Assembly (NCBI RefSeq): GCF_963668165.1
Contig: NZ_OY764212.1
Location: forward strand, 372,001 to 436,000
DNA: 64,000 nucleotides
Direction: 5' to 3'
From: Marispirochaeta sp.
Lineage (GTDB): Bacteria; Spirochaetota; Spirochaetia; JC444; Marispirochaetaceae
The notes beneath the pieces are model-generated. The model saw only the letters and a program-made list of their open reading frames with translations. It did not search any database and was not told the origin of the DNA. Below, piece by piece: positions 52,018 through 60,900 of the stretch. Every line of letters begins with the position of its first letter. Positions within the stretch are counted from its first letter, which is position 1. A program made the translations under genes and the position numbers.

Positions 52018-52605
52018 ATGCCCGCCACCACTGCGGCCGAGGATAAGCTTGTCCTGAAAAGAATGCTTCTCGATATGTCCTTCATTACCATGAAATTCCT
52101 CACTGCCTATTATATTCGAAGTCTCCTGCTGGCATCTGATGCTCTTTTTGGAATCTTTATCTGGCTCCGTTTTCTCGCCGCCAGGCGGAACCGGGTTCCG
52201 GCTAATTCCTTTGTCGCCATTACCCTGGGGATGTTTTTCGCTGCTGCTGCAGCCGGTGTAGCCTGGTCATCCCTGGGATCTGTGCTGGCGCTGTTTCAGG
52301 GGCTGGAGTTTGCTGTGCCCGGGAGAATCACCCTTGTAGCAGCGGTTCTGCTTCTTGTTCTGCGTGATCTGTTCATACGTTTTCTTCCTGTACAGCTTGG
52401 CAACGGAAAAGAAGAGCTCTTTTTCGAACGCACCGTATCCGGTTTAACCCTGGCGGTGATGGCACTGTCTCTTGCCTCAGGTCTTTTGGGGCTGGCAGCT
52501 CCTCTGTTTACCCTGGGATTGTCCCTGGGTACTGCCTGTTTTTCCGGAAAAGTTATTTTTGACGAAGTTGAGTATCTTCTCTCATCCCGGCACAGTGAAT
52601 CTTGA
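52018..52605 (+). CDS. Integral membrane protein of unknown function
   Basis: The 195-residue protein has about five hydrophobic segments (e.g. FITMKFLTAYYIRSLLLAS, FVAITLGMFFAAAAAGVAW, LVAAVLLLVLRDLFIRF, and TLAVMALSLASGLLGLA). Some helix spacing recalls cation-diffusion facilitators, but none of their Asp/His metal sites is found, so no function is given. The ATG at 52018 follows directly after the ankyrin stop codon; the gene belongs to the same transcript as the next membrane protein. Confidence 0.7.
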   Translation: MPATTAAEDKLVLKRMLLDMSFITMKFLTAYYIRSLLLASDALFGIFIWLRFLAARRNRVPANSFVAITLGMFFAAAAAGVAWSSLGSVLALFQGLEFAVPGRITLVAAVLLLVLRDLFIRFLPVQLGNGKEELFFERTVSGLTLAVMALSLASGLLGLAAPLFTLGLSLGTACFSGKVIFDEVEYLLSSRHSES

Positions 52606-52638
52606 CATGGAACGAAGCCGGAAGTAACTTGGAGGCAT

Positions 52639-53424
52639 ATGGAGAAGCAAAGACGGGCCTATCTGTTCCATTTTTCCCGTAAGGACGGAAGGTCCTTCTT
52701 TCTGGATCCCTTTCAGGATTCGAACGAGGTAATATCTGTTATTGAAAATTGTGAACTTATCGGTTTGTACGGCAACGAACCGAAGGTCGAGGCTGTTACC
52801 TGGTTCCGCAACGATCTGTATCGTAAGGTTGAAGCCGCTGTTAAGGTGTGGGTGGCGGAACGCCGCTTTATTCCCCGGTTTCTGATCTGCTCCGGTCTGT
52901 TTCTGCTGGTCTATCTCTTTATGAGCCTTATTGTCCGGGATCCTCTGCCGATGCTGGATGAACTTCTTATTGCCTTGGGAGTTTCAATCACTTTCTATAT
53001 ATTTCTCTCCCGGCGCGATTTAAGCTCTGCCTGGTCATCGAAAAAACGGGCGGAGCTGCGGGGAAAGGTCGATTCCATCTATTTTCAGGAGGACCAGTTT
53101 GTCAAGGAGGTCGAGAAAAACCTTCAACGCCTGGAAACGGGGAGTCCCCAGCAGGTCCTGGAATCCATTATCCTCTCTACAGACAGCTTTTACTCTCATC
53201 TGAACGCCGAGGCTGCTTCTCAGCTCGCTCGTTATATTGAACAGAAGCTGGGGAGCAGGGAGCTGAAGCGGCAGGAAAAACGGATACGCGCCCTGGTTAA
53301 GGCCAGGCGGGGTAATGATCAAAAGGAGATCGAAACCTTAAGCAGGCAGTTCTCGGCGAAAAAGATCGATTTGTCACTCTTCGCCGTGTATCATGGGATA
53401 AAAAGTTCATCGAAAAACGGATAG
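52639..53424 (+). CDS. Membrane protein with a cytoplasmic helical C-terminal domain
   Basis: The 261-residue protein has two adjacent membrane segments at about residues 78-97 and 108-125 (FLICSGLFLLVYLFMSLIV and LLIALGVSITFYIFL). The N-terminal 75 residues and C-terminal 130 residues, rich in Lys, Arg and Glu with heptad-like helices, are probably cytoplasmic. No family is recognised. GGAGG lies just before the ATG at 52639. Its stop abuts the stop of the convergent UPF0164 gene. Confidence 0.7.
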   Translation: MEKQRRAYLFHFSRKDGRSFFLDPFQDSNEVISVIENCELIGLYGNEPKVEAVTWFRNDLYRKVEAAVKVWVAERRFIPRFLICSGLFLLVYLFMSLIVRDPLPMLDELLIALGVSITFYIFLSRRDLSSAWSSKKRAELRGKVDSIYFQEDQFVKEVEKNLQRLETGSPQQVLESIILSTDSFYSHLNAEAASQLARYIEQKLGSRELKRQEKRIRALVKARRGNDQKEIETLSRQFSAKKIDLSLFAVYHGIKSSSKNG

Positions 53425-54690
53425 TCAGCTGTTTTCATCATCCAGTAAAGTGTTGATATCGGTAAGTTCTTTCTGCAGATGAAGGCTTGCCAGGGCGGTA
53501 TCGAGATTCTCTGTTGCCGGGGTAAAATCGGGGTCCAGTTCCAGAACCGCCTGCCAGTGACGGACGGCAAGCTGCAGATCTCCCCGTGCATAGGCCTCAA
53601 GCCCGGCAATGTACTGTTCTTCCACCATCTGCCGACGGGCATAACGTCCCCGATCTCCCAGATCCATGGATGCTACAACGCTCAAGCGGTCCATGGGAGC
53701 GGCAACCTGGGTATCGAGTCCCAGGGTATAATTGACATTGAAGGACATATCACTGGTAAGCAGTTCGGTTCCCAAAGAGAACCTGGGGTTGCCACCACGG
53801 TAATGAAACCCGCTCTGCAGTGAGAAGAAGTTGGTTACTGCAAGGTCCATTCCAGTCGCAATATACCAGTTTTCCGCGGGGACATCGGGTTTCAGGCTGA
53901 AGGGATAGTTTATATCGCCGGTCAAGGTCAGAGGTCGTATCGGTGAATAGGCAATCCCGAAGGAGGCTTCGCTTGGAACAGCCTCTCCGTCGGTGCTGAT
54001 CCCCAGGTTGCGGGCCACCAGGCCAACCGCAAAGTTCTTCTCCCGGGCGACATAGTTTTTCAGAAAATTAAACCGTGTAAGAAGTCCCACATCCGCCAGA
54101 AAGCCGAAGGCTGATTGTCCGGGTTCAATCACCGCGGGAATATGACGATAGGCTGTCTTGAGATTGGCACCCAGGGCAAGGCCGTCGTAATAATAATCAG
54201 AGAAAAAATTGTAGGAGATATTCGCTGTTGCCAGAGTCTCGGAGTAGTAGATGCTGGCCTCGGTGTCACCCCAGTCATTATATTCGGTAAAGGGTACGTA
54301 GAGAAACTTTCCCCCGAAACCGAAACCAAGATTATCGTTGCGCATGGTAAATACCGCGCTGTCGATGGAGGTGTCGGCAATCCATGCGTTATGCGACAGG
54401 GCAATCTGTGTTCTGTCCAGCAGTGCGCTGGCAGCAGGATTCGCGTCCATGTAGGAAAAATCATTTGCCAATGCGGTAAAGGCCGTGCCCATTGCTTCGT
54501 AACGTCCGCCCATGGGAATCTGAAGAATTGGAAAAGCCGTCAGCCCGGTATTGGGGTCGGCAAAGGAATCGGCGAAGTCAAAATAACTGTCAAAAAAACC
54601 TTCTGCCGCAACAGAATATGGTATTGTCAGAATGAGGAGTAGCAGAATTGAAAATACTATGTTTGATCTTCGTTTCATGGCCGCTTTCAT
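53425..54690 (-). CDS. UPF0164 family outer membrane protein (FadL-like) with a C-terminal TPR
   Basis: The 421-residue protein has a signal peptide (IVFSILLLLILTIPYSVAA). A FadL/UPF0164 barrel begins with PMGGRYEAMGTAFTALANDF and SYMDANPAASALL, the conserved hatch region. Strands follow to about residue 340. The last 75 residues have one or two TPR-type helices (IAGLEAYARGDLQLAVRHW and LELDPDFTPATENL). UPF0164 proteins of Treponema pallidum are thought to import fatty acids or other hydrophobic molecules; PorV of type IX secretion is a relative of the same fold. The ATG at 54690 or 54678 could be the start. It is divergent from the large TPR gene. Confidence 0.8.
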   Translation of the reverse strand: MKAAMKRRSNIVFSILLLLILTIPYSVAAEGFFDSYFDFADSFADPNTGLTAFPILQIPMGGRYEAMGTAFTALANDFSYMDANPAASALLDRTQIALSHNAWIADTSIDSAVFTMRNDNLGFGFGGKFLYVPFTEYNDWGDTEASIYYSETLATANISYNFFSDYYYDGLALGANLKTAYRHIPAVIEPGQSAFGFLADVGLLTRFNFLKNYVAREKNFAVGLVARNLGISTDGEAVPSEASFGIAYSPIRPLTLTGDINYPFSLKPDVPAENWYIATGMDLAVTNFFSLQSGFHYRGGNPRFSLGTELLTSDMSFNVNYTLGLDTQVAAPMDRLSVVASMDLGDRGRYARRQMVEEQYIAGLEAYARGDLQLAVRHWQAVLELDPDFTPATENLDTALASLHLQKELTDINTLLDDENS

Positions 54691-54851
54691 AAATATATCA
54701 CTGATTGCCCTGGAATACTATATTTTCGGAACATTATGATCTCAGCTGAAGCAGATCACCTTTCTCGAAAACCGATCTTCCGCCATATTCTGAATGTGGG
54801 TATACTGCCCCTTCAAATGTGCCGATAATGTGGTACATTCAGTACGAAGAA

Positions 54852-57800
54852 ATGGTTATCAGATCGGGAATTAGACGCAGCCTATTACATATTCTCCTCG
54901 TTGTTCTTGTCTTCCTGGGCGCCGGTTCCCTGTATGCCGCGGGAAAGCCGGAGCAGGACCCCCTGCAGGAGGCCAGAGAGGCCTATGAATCCCGGGACTA
55001 TAACCGGGCGATTCTGTTGAGCACCGAGGTGATGAAAAAGTATCCTGAATATTTTGATGAGGCCCAGTCCCTTATCCGGGCTATCCGGGGTGCAAAGATC
55101 AGGTACAACAATACCTTCGCCGACCTTATAGAGCTGTACCAGGATGCCCTGGAGAATCAGGATGACGCCGGACTTTCGGAATCCTATACCATAATCAAAG
55201 AGCTGGAAGAGCTTGATCCCTACCCTAATGAGGAGACTGCAGAGAGCCTTGCCCGGGCACGGGAGGCCACAGGCAACGTGTATAACAGAATCCGACATGC
55301 CAAAATTATGGACCAGGGCCTTGAACAGATTCAGGCCGGCGCCTTTTTTGAGGCTGTTGAAACCTACAGGGAAGGCTTTAACCTTGCTCTGGATATTTTC
55401 CGGGACAAGGATTACGGAAAGGATCCGGAATCAGAAGCTGAAGGACTGCGGGAACAGGCGGCTCAGCTGGGAGAGGAGTTCATTGAATACCGGGACAGCC
55501 TCACGGAAACCGGCAGGTACCTTGAGCAGATACGGCCGGATAGTTCGCTGGAACAGCTTCGATCTGCGGCGGAAAGCCTTACATCCGAGTATCAGGACCT
55601 GTCTGATCTCCGGTGGCGCATTCAGGGTGTCACTCAGAGTCTCGAGGTCCTTCGACTGCTTATCCTGAATGAATATGCAGCGGAAACCGAGGATGAGATC
55701 TATCATCTTGCTTATTTGATACTGCTGCACCGGGGAAGAAGTTCTGTGGAAGAGGATCTGGGCGTGGACGAAGGAATCCTCGGCGCTGTTGATGAACGAT
55801 GGAACGAGGGAGCTGAGCCCGTCGCGGACGCATTCCGTGATCTCCTGACCCGGCTCAACGAGGAAGCGCACACTCTTTACTCACAGCGCCGCTATATTGA
55901 GGCTATTGAGGTTTTTGAACGCATGACAGCCGTAGCGGATGTTGCGGCGGAAGCCGCCGGGATATGGCGCTACCAGATTGCCCCGGCTCCGGAACCGGGA
56001 ACTCCTGATCCTGATTACCGACTGCTTATTGAATCGGAAAAAGCCCCCGATTATTTAAAATCCTATTACGATCTTGGCAGCTACGTGCGCATTATTAAAG
56101 GAAACGCCTCAGATTCCATTGAACTTGCCCGGCTTGGCACTTTGATACTGGAGCAGGCCGAGTTTCTCTCCGGAACTCAAAGTCTCGATCTCGAAACTGT
56201 TCTTAACTCCCGTGACCTTCTGGATGAACGTGCCCTGATTCTCGACCCGCTTACCGTGGTTCTGCAGGAGCGCCGGGGGATTCCAATGCTGGAAGAAGAC
56301 TACCGGCAGATCAGCAGAAACCGCCTGAGAGAGCATGAGCAGCGGATCAGCATGCTGGATGATTTGTATCGGAACAGTAACGAAGAGTTCATGCTGATCT
56401 ATATCCGCAGGCGTCAGAATGATTTTACTACCCGGCTTACCGCTTTGCAGGAACTCGAGTCCTCCGGAAACAGCGCTCTTGAAGGTGAGGTGATTCTCTT
56501 TCAGGGTGATTCCTTTACGGCCCGCTATCCGGATCGCGCACTGGAGCTCTATTCGCAGCTGACTGAGGACGCAGAGGTGCTGCTGGAGGAGAACCAGGCG
56601 CTTTTCACGGAACTTAACGAACTTCCCCAGTGGCTGCGCAGCAGGGAGAGTATCGCCGCCGGGATCAATAGTGTCGCCGAGCGCTCGGAAACAATCAACG
56701 GCCTTCTGACTCGGACAGAACAAAGATCTGGCGAAGCTGTCGATTTAATTCGAATTGCCCGGCAGAATCGACTGGACGGGGAACGACGTTATATGGAGGC
56801 CGAGTCCAGGGTTCGAAACCGCCAGTTTAACGTCAATAACCCTAATGCTGTTGAGAACGGAATCAGTGATGCCCGGGACTTTTTCCTGGCCTCTTTACAG
56901 CAGCAGTATGACCCGCTTCTTGACAGGCGGACTGACGCTGTTCCGGATAACAGCGATAATTATGACATCCAGAGTCTTCTCAGTGAGCTGGCCCAGGCCA
57001 AGCGTAACTACTATTTGCCTCAGCGGGAAGCTGCCCTGGCAGAGGCACGACATTTGATTCGCCAGCAGGATTTTGAACAGGCCGGCATCGTTCTCAACAG
57101 GGCGGAGGATTATCACCGTCAGCTCGATTCTGAAGACTATCCGGAGATTGTTCGTCTTCAGGAGTTCGTGGACCGGGCGATTAACACCTCCAGTGCCTGG
57201 TACATAAGCAAGAACGATCCCCTCTATGCCGAGATGAGCCAGCTGCTGAATCTGGCCCGCAGCGACTACCGTGCGGCCCTGGAACGGGTCGAAACAGGTC
57301 AGAATACCGGGATTAAAGTATTGTTGGAGAGCGCTGAGGAAAAACTGGCGGCGGTACAGAATACATTTCCCCAGAATCTTGAAGTCGGTATTCTGCAATT
57401 GCAGATAGAGATGCTCCGCACGGCAAACCCGGCAGAGCAGAACAGAATAATAGCCGAAAAGTTTGACCAGGCCCAAAGGACTTTCAATGCGGGAGATTAC
57501 CAGAGGTCCCTTGCTCTGGCAAAAGCCCTGCAGGCCATTCGTTCGGGATATCCCGGACTCGAAGATCTTATTGTGGAGGGGGAAATCGCCACAGGACAGC
57601 GTGTACGGGAACCCGACCCGGCGGATGTGCGTGCCGCCAATGCATTATATGCCGATGCGAACAGCATCTGGCAAAACAGAATCCAGGACCAGTATCCCGC
57701 TGCTTTGGAATCGATACAACGGGCAATTGCCCGCTATACGCCCTTCAATCCTCCGGCCCGCTATCTTGAATTGAAGCAGCAGCTTGAAATCCGGGTAGAT

Positions 57801-57983
57801 ACAAGTACCGCGGCGATTCTGTCCGCGGCGGACCAGCTGCAGTATCAATCGGCCCTGGAGGCCTACCAGCAGGGCAACTTTGTCCAGGCAAAACTCATTG
57901 TTGACCAGCTTATTCAAAAAGGTGAAAATGCCCGTAATCCGAGGCTGATGGACCTGAAGAGAAGGATTGAGTCACGCTTGTAA
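54852..57983 (+). CDS. Large periplasmic TPR-like protein
   Basis: The 1043-residue protein has a signal peptide (LLHILLVVLVFLGAGSLYAAG). Almost all of the rest is helical with TPR-like pairs, e.g. AREAYESRDYNRAILLSTEV near the N terminus and LEAYQQGNFVQAKLIVDQLI at the C terminus, plus long coiled-coil stretches rich in Glu and Arg. It is presumably a periplasmic scaffold or a partner for the sensor phosphatase encoded next; the two share a TAATG junction (its stop overlaps the next start). The start at 54852 is chosen because the signal peptide follows directly; an upstream in-frame start would add a non-signal segment. TATACT at 54800-54805 could be the -10 element. Confidence 0.8.
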   Translation: MVIRSGIRRSLLHILLVVLVFLGAGSLYAAGKPEQDPLQEAREAYESRDYNRAILLSTEVMKKYPEYFDEAQSLIRAIRGAKIRYNNTFADLIELYQDALENQDDAGLSESYTIIKELEELDPYPNEETAESLARAREATGNVYNRIRHAKIMDQGLEQIQAGAFFEAVETYREGFNLALDIFRDKDYGKDPESEAEGLREQAAQLGEEFIEYRDSLTETGRYLEQIRPDSSLEQLRSAAESLTSEYQDLSDLRWRIQGVTQSLEVLRLLILNEYAAETEDEIYHLAYLILLHRGRSSVEEDLGVDEGILGAVDERWNEGAEPVADAFRDLLTRLNEEAHTLYSQRRYIEAIEVFERMTAVADVAAEAAGIWRYQIAPAPEPGTPDPDYRLLIESEKAPDYLKSYYDLGSYVRIIKGNASDSIELARLGTLILEQAEFLSGTQSLDLETVLNSRDLLDERALILDPLTVVLQERRGIPMLEEDYRQISRNRLREHEQRISMLDDLYRNSNEEFMLIYIRRRQNDFTTRLTALQELESSGNSALEGEVILFQGDSFTARYPDRALELYSQLTEDAEVLLEENQALFTELNELPQWLRSRESIAAGINSVAERSETINGLLTRTEQRSGEAVDLIRIARQNRLDGERRYMEAESRVRNRQFNVNNPNAVENGISDARDFFLASLQQQYDPLLDRRTDAVPDNSDNYDIQSLLSELAQAKRNYYLPQREAALAEARHLIRQQDFEQAGIVLNRAEDYHRQLDSEDYPEIVRLQEFVDRAINTSSAWYISKNDPLYAEMSQLLNLARSDYRAALERVETGQNTGIKVLLESAEEKLAAVQNTFPQNLEVGILQLQIEMLRTANPAEQNRIIAEKFDQAQRTFNAGDYQRSLALAKALQAIRSGYPGLEDLIVEGEIATGQRVREPDPADVRAANALYADANSIWQNRIQDQYPAALESIQRAIARYTPFNPPARYLELKQQLEIRVDTSTAAILSAADQLQYQSALEAYQQGNFVQAKLIVDQLIQKGENARNPRLMDLKRRIESRL

Positions 57984-60900
57984 TGAATAAACGCTGTACA
58001 GCAATACCGGTAATCATAATCCTCGCTGTAATACTCTTTACTCATGGGCAGCTCGATGCTCAGGAACGGATATTCTGGGATGATTCCCGCCTTCTTGAAC
58101 TGGAAGATCCGCGTTTTCCTCAGGCCTCATCCTCCTATCAGGGAATCATAATCATGGCCCATGAATATGATTCCACCGGAGAGGGCCGGGGAAATGCCTA
58201 TATTTCTACCGCGTTCAGCAGCGACAGTCTTCAGTGGCAGACTTATCCCCGGGTTATGGGGCCGTTTCCCTATAACGGTTCAGAGACCCCCATTGCCTCC
58301 CTTGCTGTTACAGCAGGGGGTGATGCCTACATCGCCGTGGCGGAAGATGAATCCACCATAGGTATTTACAGGTCCCGGAACCGTGGGATAAGTTTTGCCA
58401 AGGTCAGCAGTACCTCCGCACCGGTCTCGGCCATTGTAGCCCCCCGCTTGTTTATTAATTCCCGTGGAGAGTTTGTTCTTTTTGTCTCGCGGGACGTGGG
58501 GTCCGGGGTAGGGCTGGGCAGTTATCTTGGCATATTCTATACAAGCTCCGCTGACGGCACGGAATGGGTGCCTTTCCAGCCCTTGGCTACGGGTGATTCC
58601 CTGCGGGAGACCTATCTGCCGTTTCTGGCTGGTTACGGGGGAAGGGAGTATGTTGTTTTTCAGGCATTCAAGACCGGTGGTGCAGGCGGTAATCCTCCAT
58701 CCACCTATCAGCTGTATCTCTCCACCAGTCCTGACGGCGGCCGCAGCTGGGAAGCACCGGAGCTGATAACCGATTTTCCTGAGCCCTGGAATCTTGGAGA
58801 GGAGCAGGGCTGGGAGTATTACGATAACCAGAGACCTTCACTTTTAATTGACCGCGGGAGAATCTTTCTTACCTGGGAACGCCGCTACGCCCGTTCCCGG
58901 CTGAGAAACATCTATGTCGCCGAACTGAACAGTACCGGACGGACCGATAAAGTCGAACGGATTCAAAGCGACAGGGACAGTATTTCACCCAGGATGGTGC
59001 AAGCCGACGATCGCTACTATGTAAGCTGGTACGAAGGGAGCGAGCAGGATATGACTCTCCGTCTGGCGGAGGGGCGCACTATACCGAATCTGGGTATTGA
59101 CTGGTATTATCAGGAAGGCGCCGGGACAGAGTATCTTTTTGCCGATGACCGGCCGGACAGCTCTGCTTTTGTAATCCCCCTCACTTTTCAGGGACGCTTG
59201 AATCTTGTCTGGGAGTCCAATGCCTACCGCGGGACTGAACTGGTGGATTCCCGGCTGATATTCAGGGGACCGGATATTCATGTGGAATCCCCCAGGGTCC
59301 GCGGCATGAATTTTACCGGCGGCGAGCCGGTTTCCAGGGACAACTTTACCGTGGCATGGAACGAGCCGCGGGATGCTTCCGGTATTGCGGGGTATAATTA
59401 CCTGTTCAGCCGTTCACGATATGAACGTCCACAGCTGCGGGTCTCTCATTTTCGGGATGAGAATCTTTCGACAGCCCGGACCCTTTCGGAAGACGGGGAC
59501 TGGTTTTTCCATATTATCGCTCAGGATTATGCCGGCAACTGGTCCGACCCTTCTTCCCTTATTATCAGGCGGGATACAACACCCCCTTCAGCTCCCGAGT
59601 TTCCGCCCCTCGAGACCGATCAATCAGGTTTTCTTCTTTCCAATACCCAGACTATCGAGTGGCTTCCTCCAACGGAAGAGGATACCGCGGGATACACCTA
59701 TGCCTACACCCTGCTCGACCCGGCGGGAAGACAGGTGGACCCGGAACAGATCAGTCCTGCAGACCTGCCGCAGAGTATAACCACGACAGCCCCGGAGACC
59801 TCCTTTTTTAACCGTGACAACGGCACCTGGATGCTTACCGTCGCGGCTGTGGACCGCGTTGGTAACGTCGGTGAACCGGCCTCCCTGGTGTTTCGCCTGA
59901 ATAAATACATTCCTGTGACCCTGATAAATTCCATCGAAGCTCAGCAGGATGAGGTCGGGCGCTCTGTTCTGACAATCCGCGGCCGGGGCTTTACCGCCAA
60001 TGGCCGGATAGAAAGAATTATCCTGGACCGTGATGGAACCCCTCCCTACGATTATGTGTATACCCTGGAAGGCGGATCATACAGCATAGCCGGAGACCGC
60101 CTCATTCAGGACTTTATGATTGAGGATATCGATGAGGGCAGCTATGGTATCGGTCTGGACCATGCCAGACGGGGGGTAAAATGGTCGGAACAGTCCCTCT
60201 ACTTTGAGCCCACGGGGGTTGTGAAATTCGGTGATTTTGCCTATTTCCCGCCCTCCAGTTTTACCTTGCTCGCCTACGATTATTTCGGAGTATCGGTGAA
60301 TGCCCTGGCCACTATACTTCTCCTGATCGGGCTGACAATCGCGCTGGCTATAACTGTCCTGATGCTCCGGGGAGTCCTGGCAGAAAACGCGCGTATCCAG
60401 AAAGACATTGAGACAATTGTATCCGGCAGACTTTTGACTGGTCCCGAATACAGAAAGAGGATAGTAGAGATGAAGAGAAAGGGCCTTGGACTCAGAATTA
60501 AATTTGTACTGCTTATAACGGTACTCATTCTGATAGTTGTTATGATGGTAGCCGTTTCTCTGGGATACTACATGATTGAGAGCCGACAGCGTACCCTGGC
60601 AGAAGGACTGCAGGAGCGGGCCTCCCTTCTTCTGGAGAGTCTTGCTGTGGGAGCCCAGGAACCGATAGACAATAACGACCAGGAGAATATGTTTGCCCTG
60701 GTCAGCCAGGTCGAAGCCATGGCCGATGCCTCAGGCGTTATCATTACCGGCCGCTCTGTCTCTGATCCCGCCGCCGGGATCCACGCCCTCTGGGCCGCCA
60801 CCCGTCCGAATGAGCTTATTGATTCCCTGAGCGGGCAGATACGTATCGACTACCGGGGTAAGGATTCCCCGGCCGAAACACCCCGGACCTTTGCGCTGAT

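Noticed and set aside
52018..52605. A cation-diffusion facilitator
   Set aside because: Helix spacing is suggestive, but the Asp/His metal-binding motifs are absent.
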